A stretch of 42,891 bases of DNA, from NCBI GenBank assembly GCA_021732845.1, contig JAKFUF010000233.1:1-42891 (forward strand), written 5' to 3'. The notes below the pieces were generated by a model. That model did no database searches and was not told where the DNA came from. It worked only from the letters and a program-made list of their open reading frames with translations. This DNA is from Planctomycetaceae bacterium (GTDB lineage Bacteria; Planctomycetota; Planctomycetia; Planctomycetales; Planctomycetaceae). Below are positions 26,501 to 33,827 of the stretch, piece by piece; the stretch's first letter is position 1, and every line of letters starts with the position of its first letter. A program made the translations under genes and the position numbers.

Positions 26501-26767
26501 CTGTTTCCCAGCGTGAGCTTCGTGCGAAGCTACGAACCGGTACTGGTCGTCACGAACAGCGGCAAACAGTTCAGCGGGCTCGTCCGGCGGGAGACGCCCG
26601 ATGAAATCATCCTGGCGACCGGAGCGAAGGAGGAAGCCCGCATCCTCCGGGCTGACATCGAAGAAATCCGCCCCAGTTCCGTCTCGGTGATGCCGGCGGG
26701 GTTGGACACGCAACTGACGCGGGAACAGATCATCGACTTGATTGCGTTCCTGAAATCACGCCAATAA
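23567..26767 (+). CDS. PVC-type membrane-bound dehydrogenase with HEAT repeats and cytochrome c domain (second copy)
   Basis: A 1066-residue exported protein with the same architecture as the gene at 19540. It has a signal peptide (LLPRLPALLVLVCAALLPHSLAAEE), a TIGR02604-type propeller (about 35-400, with DTDGDGKYDKSVVYADKMM and DTNDDGVADQRVEWF), HEAT-like repeats (about 410-900), and a C-terminal cytochrome with heme motif CIACH (945-949). The tail is of TIGR02603 type (SFVRSYEPVLVVTNSGKQFSG, SVMPAGLDTQ). The two proteins are clearly paralogous in layout but strongly diverged. The GTG immediately before ATG 23567 is a possible alternative start; GAGG about 8 nt upstream favours the ATG. It should act in the periplasm in electron transfer; the substrate is unknown. 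Confidence 0.9.
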   Translation: MPKLLPRLPALLVLVCAALLPHSLAAEEQTLNGHTFTLPEGFEIEVAAKSPLVDRPITADFDEQGRLYVTDSSGSNEPVAKQVLAPTHRIVRLEDTDGDGKYDKSVVYADKMMFPEGTLWHEGSLYVAAPPSIWKLTDTNDDGVADQRVEWFQGKTLTGCANDLHGPYLGPDGYIYWCKGAFAEQTYDQPGKPPLVTKAAHIFRRRADGTGPIENVMTGGMDNPVDVAFTPGGERIFTTTFLQTPGGGLRDGMIHAVYGGVYGKVHNVTDFHPRTGDLLPPLVHMGAAAPCGLTRYESAVFGGDYRDNLFACQFNMYKVSRHQLKPSGGTFISTDTDFVVSNNLDFHPTDVQEDADGSLVIFDTGGWYKLCCPTSQLDKPDVLGAVYRVRRKGTPRVEDPRGLKLDWAKLAPADLSKLLDDPRPAVQRRAIRDLAKRDDTGVTALRPVLCGLQAGGELEPERSAESGMPLLPRKASETARLNAVWTLTRIETPAARHLVRVALSDPSDTVRQAALNSVSLWRDLEALPSIIRAGEHYTAMNGRVVAELVGRIGNTGAVSGLLVGSQRWGEKPDRMLEHAITFALIEIADAQGTAAGLSSPNPQAQRIALIALDQMPGGGLKPEQVVPLLTSENALLRETALWLVSRHGEWGDALGDYLRTQLARDGFREKEQRELKALLAQFAATPAVQQLLAQHVKAGVASDNEFTVRLICLGAMANSNLKEMPEAWLNSLTNMLSGEDNTLKSAAVGVVRALPLPKTGTEKLAKSLQTLALKSDGKTEDRIEAIAALPAGSGALELELFLLLIVNLGEAASVTARSSAVDALLKAPLSVDQQAVLAEAIQNVGPLELNRLLSAFEKSTDEAVGVKLVAALKLSPVLTSLRVDAVKQRLAKFPAPVQQQAEALYTAINVEAARQKERLDELAGLVGQGDIRRGQLVFANSKVACIACHAIGYKGGNIGPDLSRIGKIRTERDLLESLLFPSVSFVRSYEPVLVVTNSGKQFSGLVRRETPDEIILATGAKEEARILRADIEEIRPSSVSVMPAGLDTQLTREQIIDLIAFLKSRQ

Positions 26768-26818
26768 ATGGGAGTCGCGCATTCCCCAGAATCAACACAG
26801 GCGAGCAGGGCGGCGTAA

Positions 26819-27070
26819 GCCCACGTTGTTACACACAAGTCGGGCACAAGTTCGTTTTCCGCTTGGTCATCGACGTGGCGGGAGGGCTTGGCTCCTGCCG
26901 AGCCGCGAGTAACCAGCGACCGGGCTTTTTTGTTGCGAAACATGAGTCATTTGCCAAGCCGCGATGACCGGGATCAGCGCACACCGTTCTTCGCGGCTCC
27001 CGCACCATCGCCCTGTGGGTCGGAGCCATGAAATCCCCGATCCCGGCAACTTGTGTGTAACAACGTGGGC
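26819..27070. mobile_element. MITE-like element with 22-bp terminal inverted repeats
   Basis: A perfect 22-bp inverted repeat bounds 252 bp. The left arm (26819-26840) starts GCCCACGTTGTTACACAC and the right arm (27049-27070) is its exact complement. GTAA occurs directly outside both ends (26815-26818 and 27071-27074), consistent with a 4-bp target duplication. The interior has no plausible gene, so any movement would need a transposase from elsewhere. Rival readings are a large hairpin, or the remains of a deleted insertion sequence. Confidence 0.55.
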
Positions 27071-27124
27071 GTAAGCCCCCTGACCCGTGGCTCTTCATTC
27101 AGCGTCGCCCAATCGGCAACGAGT

Positions 27125-27145
27125 CCGGGGGAGTACGCACCCCGG
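27125..27145. other. GC-rich hairpin in a gene-free stretch
   Basis: CCGGGG (27125-27130) pairs with CCCCGG (27140-27145) around a 9-nt loop, in the non-coding stretch 26768-27212 downstream of the convergent acyltransferase-fold gene. No T-run follows. Apart from this and the MITE-like element nothing is seen in that stretch. Confidence 0.4.
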
Positions 27146-27212
27146 CTCGCCTCGACTATTTTGCGTGATGGCGCCGGGTTACAAGTGATCGAGGGCCGTT
27201 GCGCCCGCCTGC

Positions 27213-28556
27213 TCAACGCGAGGCACACAACCGATTGCTGTACGCCTCCAGAATCTCTCTGGCATCGGCCGTGGTCAGCACATTCACGTCGTAACACAAA
27301 CAAATGGTCAGCACTCCGGAATACGTCATCACCGCCAGGCTGATGTTGGTCTGGATCCGCACCGGCGGGGCCAGTTCCACACTCTCCAGCCGCATGTTAT
27401 CCGCAGCGAGTTTGCCGTCGACTTCGTCCAGTCCCGTGTCCGCAAACACATTCCCGAGATTGGAGAGAACTGCCGTACCGAGGCAGAAGCTCATCTTGAA
27501 CGGTAGCGACAGCCCCTGGGGAATGCTCCCCATCGCTGCCAGCACCGGAATCAGCGCCATGCCGCGGCGAAGCGTTTTGGTCTCGTCCATCTCCGCGTCG
27601 ATGCCCTTCAACAGGGTCTCGACATCGTCGAGCTGAGCCGGCGTGCGGTCCACGAAGGCCATGCTGACGGCATTGAACGACGGCATCTCTCGCGGCGGCT
27701 GGTCCCGCAGGTTGACGGGAACGACGATTCGCAGCACCCGCCGCGAATGGTCCACCGAATGGATTTGATTCCAGTCGTCCAGCGTCAGCATCAAGTCCCG
27801 CATCAGCAGGGCATTCAGGCTCACCCCCTGTTGTTTGGCGGAGGCCAGCAATGTCTGGGTCGTGGCCGCATCCAAGCCGTGGCTCACCAGCGCCGGCCAG
27901 CCCGCCGCTTCAGGACGCGAACTTCGGCCACAGTGCGGAGCGGCAACCAGGGGCACCGCCTTTGTTTTGAGGAACCGCCAGATCCGCGAGACGCCCTGGC
28001 TCACGCGGCTGAGCGACTGCCGCCAGTTGGCGGACTTGGGCGGGCCTTTGACCTGGTGGCGAATCTCGTGAGCCACATGCCACGATTCGGGCGGCGAGTC
28101 GAACTGGTTTCGCGCGTAGCACAACAGCAGCGTCTCCATGAACTGCATCGTCCCCAGGCCATCGCAGCAGGAGTGATGGATCTGAGCCACGAGCACCGTG
28201 GTGTCGGCTTCGGGCCGCTCGCGAAGCCACAGCCGCAGACCGGGCTCCTCGTATAGATTGATATGCAGGCCACGGGGAAACTCGAGCGGCGCGTTGCCTT
28301 CCAGCCAGACGACCGTGGGCTGAACCGGTGCCGCGTCCTCCCAGATGATGTTGGCGGTGCGGTTCTCGACGCTGCCCCGCAGGACCGCGTTCAACAACGG
28401 ATGCCACTGCAGCGAGGCCTTCAATGCCGCCTGAAATCGTTCCCGCTCGAACCGTCCCTGAAACCCCAGGCGGAGGAAGAACGTCATCGGATAGTCGATC
28501 CGATCGTCGGCGAGCATGTAATGCTCGAAAGTCGCCAGCGGCAGCGGAAAGGGCAT
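27213..28556 (-). CDS. Condensation/WS-DGAT-like acyltransferase-fold protein
   Basis: About 447 residues from ATG 28554-28556; an in-frame start lies three codons upstream. The key motif is HHSCCDG, the HHxxxDG active site of the superfamily that includes condensation domains, wax ester synthase/DGAT and alcohol acetyltransferases. The N-terminus (PLPLATFEHYMLADDRIDYPMTFFLRL) and a C-terminal segment (TNISLAVMTYSGVLTICLCYD) match that fold, with LRIVVPVNLRD in the middle. Members join an acyl group to an alcohol or amine; the substrates here are unknown. It stands alone, without a carrier protein or other biosynthetic genes nearby, so a lipid or wax role is more likely than peptide synthesis. 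Confidence 0.82.
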   Translation of the reverse strand: MPFPLPLATFEHYMLADDRIDYPMTFFLRLGFQGRFERERFQAALKASLQWHPLLNAVLRGSVENRTANIIWEDAAPVQPTVVWLEGNAPLEFPRGLHINLYEEPGLRLWLRERPEADTTVLVAQIHHSCCDGLGTMQFMETLLLCYARNQFDSPPESWHVAHEIRHQVKGPPKSANWRQSLSRVSQGVSRIWRFLKTKAVPLVAAPHCGRSSRPEAAGWPALVSHGLDAATTQTLLASAKQQGVSLNALLMRDLMLTLDDWNQIHSVDHSRRVLRIVVPVNLRDQPPREMPSFNAVSMAFVDRTPAQLDDVETLLKGIDAEMDETKTLRRGMALIPVLAAMGSIPQGLSLPFKMSFCLGTAVLSNLGNVFADTGLDEVDGKLAADNMRLESVELAPPVRIQTNISLAVMTYSGVLTICLCYDVNVLTTADAREILEAYSNRLCASR

Positions 28557-28797
28557 CGAGCACAAACGGGATCAGCGGGAAGGAAATCAAAAGGAAATCA
28601 CTCCCAGTGATTATTACGGCCAGCTCAGCGTTTTGAGAGTCGAGATCCGAAGCTTGGTCAATCGGGCGTGACTCATGAGGCACGTCCGCCGGCTGGCGGG
28701 TAAGGATGGGCGCGATGGCTGTGACCCGGCGCGCAGGTTCCTATAATCCGACAACGACACCAGCTTAAATCCTTGCAATGTTCCATTGGAGAACGCC

Positions 28798-29868
28798 ATG
28801 CGGGTTCGCCCCTTTCTGCTGCTTGCCCTGTCTTCCGTGGCTCTGCTCGGATTGTCTCAAACGGTCCGCGCCCAACGTCCCGATCCTTCGACGCTGACGC
28901 TGACGGAACTCGAAAGCCAGCACCTCGGCAACGCCAAGCAGGTGACGATGGGCCTGTCTCGCGCGGGTGAGGGTTACTTCTCTCCCGACGGAACGCACAT
29001 CATCTATCAAGCCTATCCGGTCGGCTACCCGTTCTATCAGATCTATCTGCAAGGGGTGGATGAGCGCGTGCCCCGGATGGTGAGCACGGGCCGCGGACGC
29101 ACCACCTGCAGCTTCTTCTCCCGCGACGGCAAGTCGCTGCTGTTCGCCTCCAGCCACACCGACCCGAACATCGCCGAGACCGAGCTGAAGGCCCGCGAGG
29201 AGGCCGCCAAGGGTGGCCGCCGCCGCTACCAGTGGGACTTCGACCCGCACATGGACATTTACCGCGAGAACTTGGATGGGACCGGCATGAAGCGGCTCAC
29301 CGACAGCCCGGGCTACGACGCCGAGGGGAGCTATTCGTTTGACGGCAAGCAAATCGTGTTCACGTCCTCGCGTGACGGCGACCCCGACCTGTTCATCATG
29401 GATGCCGATGGCAGCAATGTTCGGCAGTTGACCAACGTCGATGGCTACGACGGCGGACCGTTCTTTTCACCCGATGACAAATGGGTCATCTTCCGCAGCG
29501 ACCGCCAGGAGAAGGACATGCTGCAATTGTTCGCCATCTCGGTCGATGGCAAGCAGGAAGTGCAGCTCACCAACAACCTCAAGCATGTGAACTGGTGCCC
29601 GTTCTTCCATCCGTCGGGCAAGTACATCATCTGGTCCGGCGCCGACTACACCACCGGCCGCGGGATCTTCCACCTGTTCACGATGGACTTGAACATCGAA
29701 GGCGGCAAGCTGACACCCGGCAAGATCACGCAGATCACCAACAGCACCGCCCAGGACGTGCTGCCGGTCTTCAGCCCCGACGGCAAAAAAATGATGTGGA
29801 CCGCCACGAACCGCGCGCCGGACAAGAGCAGCCAACTCTTTATCGCTGACTGGCTGCGCGCAGAATGA
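28798..29868 (+). CDS. Exported TolB-like (PD40) beta-propeller protein
   Basis: A 356-residue protein starting at ATG 28798 with GGAG shortly upstream. It has a signal peptide (RPFLLLALSSVALLGLSQTVRAQ). PD40-type blades follow: GYFSPDGTHIIYQAY, CSFFSRDGKSLLFAS, GSYSFDGKQIVFTSSRDGD, PFFSPDDKWVIFRSD, CPFFHPSGKYIIWSG and PVFSPDGKKMMWTA. That is six repeats, the usual number for a TolB-type propeller. No protease or peptidase domain follows, so it is probably a binding protein in the periplasm. No tol-pal genes are nearby, and it should not be called TolB itself. Confidence 0.87.
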   Translation: MRVRPFLLLALSSVALLGLSQTVRAQRPDPSTLTLTELESQHLGNAKQVTMGLSRAGEGYFSPDGTHIIYQAYPVGYPFYQIYLQGVDERVPRMVSTGRGRTTCSFFSRDGKSLLFASSHTDPNIAETELKAREEAAKGGRRRYQWDFDPHMDIYRENLDGTGMKRLTDSPGYDAEGSYSFDGKQIVFTSSRDGDPDLFIMDADGSNVRQLTNVDGYDGGPFFSPDDKWVIFRSDRQEKDMLQLFAISVDGKQEVQLTNNLKHVNWCPFFHPSGKYIIWSGADYTTGRGIFHLFTMDLNIEGGKLTPGKITQITNSTAQDVLPVFSPDGKKMMWTATNRAPDKSSQLFIADWLRAE

Positions 29869-29871
29869 ATT

Positions 29872-29982
29872 AATGACCAATGAAACAATGACCAATGCTT
29901 TGGATCACGCTGGTCGTTTCATACGGAACCTCTCGGAAGTCGATTTTCCCCCTCCGCATTGGTCATTGGGACATTGGTCATT
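29872..29982. repeat. Inverted repeat built of ATTGGTC-type heptamers
   Basis: The left arm (29872-29897, AATGACCAATG twice) and right arm (29957-29982, CATTGGTCATT twice) are complementary with three mismatches in the middle. More CATTG units continue to 29991. The arms consist of approximate 7-nt units. The element fills the gap between the TolB-like gene and the topoisomerase gene and ends just before the latter's ATG, so it lies in the leader. Confidence 0.65.
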
Positions 29983-29996
29983 GAGTCATTGCTCCC

Positions 29997-32450
29997 ATGC
30001 AACTGAACCTGCCCTTTCCCGAACAGCCCGAGCCTCCTGTGTCTGAAGTTTCGAATGGAAGTGGAACGCCGACTCCGCCGCCGGTTGAAGGCGTGGGTGC
30101 GGACAACATCCGGTATGTGAACATCAGCCAGGAGACGCGGTCGCGTTACCTGAACTATGCGATGTCCGTGATCTCGTCGCGCGCCCTGCCGGATGTTCGC
30201 GACGGGCTCAAGCCGGTGCAGCGGCGGCTGCTGTTCACGATGTACGACTCGCTGTCGCTCCGTGCCGACTCGAAGTACATCAAGTGCCAGCGGATCTGCG
30301 GCGAAACGATTGGCAAGTTTCACCCCCACAGCCCCGAGGCAGCCTACGAGGCGCTGGCCCGGCTGGCCCAGGACTTCAGCGTTCGCTACCCGCTGGTCGC
30401 GGGCTGGGGCAACTTCGGATCGTTGATGGGCCTGCCGCCCGCCAGCCCGCGGTACACCGAGGCCCGCCCGCAGAAGATCGCCGAACAGTTGATGAACGAA
30501 CTGCGGTTCGAGACGGTGGAACTGCGGCCCAACTACGATGCCCAGTTCCAAGAACCGGTCGTCCTGCCGGCCCGCTTTCCGCAACTGCTGGTCAACGGTT
30601 GTGAAGGGATCGCGGTGGGCATGGCCACCAGCATCCCGCCGCACAACCTGGGGGAAGTGATCAAGGCCGCCATTCAGCTCATCCACGAGCCCGACGCGAC
30701 GGTCAAAAACTTGATGAAATCAATCAAGGGCCCGGATTTCCCGCTGGGTGGCCGGATCGTCACGGACCGCGCCAGCTTGCTGACGACCTACGAAGAAGGC
30801 CGTGGCACAATCAAGGTCCGGGCCGAATGGAAGCTCGATGTCGAAAAGCGAAAGGAGCTGCCCGACCAGATCGTGATCTATTCGCTGCCGTATGGGGTCC
30901 GCACGTCGCCGTTGATGGAGGAGTTTGGGCAGATCATCGCGCAGCGCAAGCTGCCGCAACTGGTCGATGCCTCCGACCAGACCGACAGCAAATTTGGCCT
31001 GCGGATTGTGCTCCAGCTCAAAAGCGGCAGCGACACCGCCACCGTGATGTCGTACCTCTACAAGCACACGCAACTCGAACAGAATTTCGGCTACAACGCC
31101 ACGGCCCTCACTCCCGACACGACCGGTGCCCTGGTCCCCAAACGGATGAGCCTCGTCGAACTCTTGAAGGAGTTCCTGACGTTCCGGCTGATCACGGTCC
31201 GCAAGCGGTTTGAGTACCTGCTCAGGCAGATCCAGAAGCGGATCCACATTCTGGAGGGCTTCGAGATCATTTTCGGGGGCCTCGACAAGGCGATCCGGAT
31301 CATCCGCGCAAGCAACGGCAAGGCCGATGCGGCGAAAAAGCTGATGGCGGTGTTCCCGCTGGACCAGGAGCAGGTCGACGCCGTGCTGGACATGGCGCTG
31401 TACCGCATCTCGCAGTTCGACATCGATCAGATCATTGATGAGCTGGAGAAGAAGCGGGCCGAGGAGAAGCGGCTGCTCAAGATTCTGGGCTCCGAAAAAC
31501 TTCTGTGGGGCGTCGTCGAAACCGAACTGAATGAAGTCTCCGAACAGTACGCCGACAAGCGCCGCACCACCATCGGTTCGTCGGACGAGATTTCCGAGTT
31601 CGACCCGCAGGCCTACATCGTCAAGGAGAACACCAACGTCGTCGTAACCCGCGACGCGTGGATCAAGCGCGTGGGCCGCCTCGCCAAGATAGAAGGCACC
31701 CGAGTCCGCGAGGGTGACGAAGTCCTCACTGTAGTGCCCGGCAGCACATTGGAGCAGGTGGTGTTCTTCAGCAGCGAAGGGATCGCCTACACGCTGTCGA
31801 TCGATCAGATTCCCGTCTCCAGTGGCTACGGCGATCCGCTCTCCAAGTACTGCAAGATGGGCGACGGTGCGCGGATCATTACCGCCCTGTCGACCGACCC
31901 CCGCTTCACCGCCGAAGATGCCGCCGTCGAGGGCGAAGAGCAGGAAGGGCCGTTCCTCATCGTGGCCACGCAAAAGGGCAACGTGCTCCGCGTGCCGCTC
32001 AAGCCGTTCCGCCCGGCGTCCACCAAGTCTGGTCGCAAGTTCTGCCGCCTGGCCGAGGGCGACCGCGTGGTGCATGTCGAGTTGCAGAAGGAAGCCACGA
32101 CCATGTTCCTGGCCACGACCGAGGCCCGGATTCTGCACTTCGCCATCAGCGAGGTGCCCGTCCTGTCCGGAGCGGGCAAGGGGGTGCGGGGGATCAAGCT
32201 GGCGACCACGGACAACGTGCTGGGGGCCGCCCTGATGACCCACGCCCGCGACTGCCTGCATGTGATGACCACCGCCGACAAGGAGATGACCTTCGGCCAG
32301 ACGAAATACGAAGTCGCCTCCCGTGGCGGCAAGGGGATCAAAACCGTCCAGCGCAGTGGCTTCGAATCTTTGATCCGCCAGCCGATTGAACTGGTCGACT
32401 GGGCCGCACTGGAAGGCGAAGGGACGAAGGGTGGGTCAAGCGGCGGTTAA
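29997..32450 (+). CDS. Type IIA DNA topoisomerase subunit A (GyrA/ParC-like, divergent)
   Basis: An 817-residue breakage-reunion subunit. It has the opening [30 protein letters not shown], a winged-helix CAP region, and the catalytic tyrosine Y153 preceded by arginine (SPRYTEAR). Next come the tower/coiled-coil domain and a C-terminal beta-pinwheel with SRGGKG, a degenerate form of the gyrase box QRRGG(K/R)G. The helix that contacts DNA and quinolones differs from the norm: HPHGDSAVYD of E. coli GyrA (78-87) is [10 protein letters not shown] here (109-118). GDxAAAMRY is GLPPASPRY. It may therefore be a second, specialised enzyme rather than the housekeeping gyrase. No B subunit is adjacent. 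There is no Shine-Dalgarno before the ATG at 29997. Confidence 0.88.
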   Translation: MQLNLPFPEQPEPPVSEVSNGSGTPTPPPVEGVGADNIRYVNISQETRSRYLNYAMSVISSRALPDVRDGLKPVQRRLLFTMYDSLSLRADSKYIKCQRICGETIGKFHPHSPEAAYEALARLAQDFSVRYPLVAGWGNFGSLMGLPPASPRYTEARPQKIAEQLMNELRFETVELRPNYDAQFQEPVVLPARFPQLLVNGCEGIAVGMATSIPPHNLGEVIKAAIQLIHEPDATVKNLMKSIKGPDFPLGGRIVTDRASLLTTYEEGRGTIKVRAEWKLDVEKRKELPDQIVIYSLPYGVRTSPLMEEFGQIIAQRKLPQLVDASDQTDSKFGLRIVLQLKSGSDTATVMSYLYKHTQLEQNFGYNATALTPDTTGALVPKRMSLVELLKEFLTFRLITVRKRFEYLLRQIQKRIHILEGFEIIFGGLDKAIRIIRASNGKADAAKKLMAVFPLDQEQVDAVLDMALYRISQFDIDQIIDELEKKRAEEKRLLKILGSEKLLWGVVETELNEVSEQYADKRRTTIGSSDEISEFDPQAYIVKENTNVVVTRDAWIKRVGRLAKIEGTRVREGDEVLTVVPGSTLEQVVFFSSEGIAYTLSIDQIPVSSGYGDPLSKYCKMGDGARIITALSTDPRFTAEDAAVEGEEQEGPFLIVATQKGNVLRVPLKPFRPASTKSGRKFCRLAEGDRVVHVELQKEATTMFLATTEARILHFAISEVPVLSGAGKGVRGIKLATTDNVLGAALMTHARDCLHVMTTADKEMTFGQTKYEVASRGGKGIKTVQRSGFESLIRQPIELVDWAALEGEGTKGGSSGG

Positions 32451-32469
32451 CCTCAGTCGGAATCCAATC

Positions 32470-33018
32470 ATGATCGACAAAGACCGATACGCTGACAAGA
32501 TCCGGTGGGTCGCGGCGTCGTTTGGAGCAATGGTCGAATTCCGTTCTCGCGGGCGCGAGGCAGCCGGCGAGTTGGGGAGCGAGTCGATCGAAGTTCTCGC
32601 CACGATGTTCCATGACGAACATAGTCCACCGGAGGAACTTGCCGACAAGTTTCCGGGACTTGGTGCCTGGATCACGGCGCGACAGTTCGCAATTTTTGAG
32701 ATCTTCTACAATTTGCGTGAACCGGCACTGACGGTGCTGCGCCGCGTGGCATTTGGAAAGTATGACTGGACTCAGGGAAACGCGATTGAAGTCCTCTGCA
32801 GACTGGCAGCAGAGGGTGTGGAACGCGAGCAAATCATCGCGGAGATCTGGCACGCGTTCCCGAAAATTCGGCACGAGGCACAGCTCTATTCCATGCGTCC
32901 ACTGCTCAGCCAGGCACAGGACAATCCTGCACTCGCCGCCGTCATGAAGGAGTTTGACGACATCCCAGCATTCCAGCGGATCCGTGCACGGTTTGAGGAA
33001 CGACAACGGGGAAATTAG
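32470..33018 (+). CDS. Unknown helical protein downstream of the topoisomerase gene
   Basis: From ATG 32470 the product has 182 residues; the frame reaches back to 32386 but only by overlapping the topoisomerase gene. It is soluble and helix-rich with no signal or membrane segment (YADKIRWVAASFGAMVEFRS near the start). It has regularly spaced helices that could be HEAT- or TPR-like (FEIFYNLREPALTVLRRVAF, AIEVLCRLAAEGVEREQI). I do not recognise the family. It begins 19 nt after the topoisomerase stop on the same strand, so co-transcription is likely and a functional link possible. Confidence 0.65.
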   Translation: MIDKDRYADKIRWVAASFGAMVEFRSRGREAAGELGSESIEVLATMFHDEHSPPEELADKFPGLGAWITARQFAIFEIFYNLREPALTVLRRVAFGKYDWTQGNAIEVLCRLAAEGVEREQIIAEIWHAFPKIRHEAQLYSMRPLLSQAQDNPALAAVMKEFDDIPAFQRIRARFEERQRGN

Positions 33019-33164
33019 ACAGTTGCAATGAATCAGCCCCGTAAGACCGTCAGCCTTTCCTTGCAGCATGGTGCATTCGTCGATTAACGCGCGGCAGAGA
33101 ATCCGCGATCGTGGCATTGAAGTGCATGACGTGAATTAGGCCCCTCCCGACCCGTATTGCCCCC

Positions 33165-33827
33165 TTGGAAACAAGATCGTCGATCGTTTCTGTTCAACAG
33201 ATTCTCGGGTGTCGTCTGTCCGCACTTCCCTACGTTCATTTGAATCTCCGGCGAAACCCGTTCGGCGAACTGACACGGGATCAGCGGGTGCCGTTGGCGA
33301 TGGTCGAGCTTCAGGAGGCATTGAATCACCTGGAGCAGCCGCGGGCGTGCGTTCAGTTCGTGGGTGACCGGGGGCAGGGAAAGACCACCCATTTGCTGGC
33401 ACTGGCGAGCCGGTTTCCCGAGAGTGTTTACGTTCATATCCCTGAGCATGAGCACTGCCGCATTCCCACCGCGGGCGACCCCCTGCTGATCGACGAAGCC
33501 CAGCGGATGACGATATTCCAGCGGTGGCAGGTGCTGCGGTCTTCCCGACGGCTGATCCTGGGGACGCATGAAGATTTTGCCAAAGCTCTGCGCCACGCGC
33601 GGCGGCCGGTGCTGACGCTGACGGCGGATCGGTTGACGGACGCCGGACGCCTCTGCAAGATCTTCAACGCTCGGATCGAGGCTGCCCGCCGCGCCGCCGG
33701 ACCCATTCCATCGATCACGCTGGGCACCGCTTCCGCCTTGCACGCCCGGTTTGGTTCGGATATTCGCAGCATCGAACATGCGCTGTACGAGATCTTTCAG
33801 CAGTTGAGGGATGTTCAGGATGTCTAA
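33165..33827 (+). CDS. Small P-loop ATPase coupled to an arrestin-like membrane protein
   Basis: A soluble protein of about 195-220 residues with Walker A GDRGQGKTTH and Walker B PLLIDEAQRM, where aspartate is followed by glutamate as in AAA/STAND-type ATPases. LILGTHEDF follows, at the place of a sensor strand. The C-terminal part is helical (IRSIEHALYEIFQQLRDV). Length suggests a minimal AAA core without an extra effector domain. The start is uncertain: TTG 33165 opens the frame, while TTG 33240 gives LNLRRNPFGEL, which looks more like a true N-terminus. Its 3' end overlaps the next gene, so the products are probably made together. Confidence 0.75.
   Translation: METRSSIVSVQQILGCRLSALPYVHLNLRRNPFGELTRDQRVPLAMVELQEALNHLEQPRACVQFVGDRGQGKTTHLLALASRFPESVYVHIPEHEHCRIPTAGDPLLIDEAQRMTIFQRWQVLRSSRRLILGTHEDFAKALRHARRPVLTLTADRLTDAGRLCKIFNARIEAARRAAGPIPSITLGTASALHARFGSDIRSIEHALYEIFQQLRDVQDV

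Noticed and set aside
30720-32261. 513-residue minus-strand frame antisense to the topoisomerase gene
   Set aside because: The sense strand has complete topoisomerase motifs throughout; the antisense frame has none.
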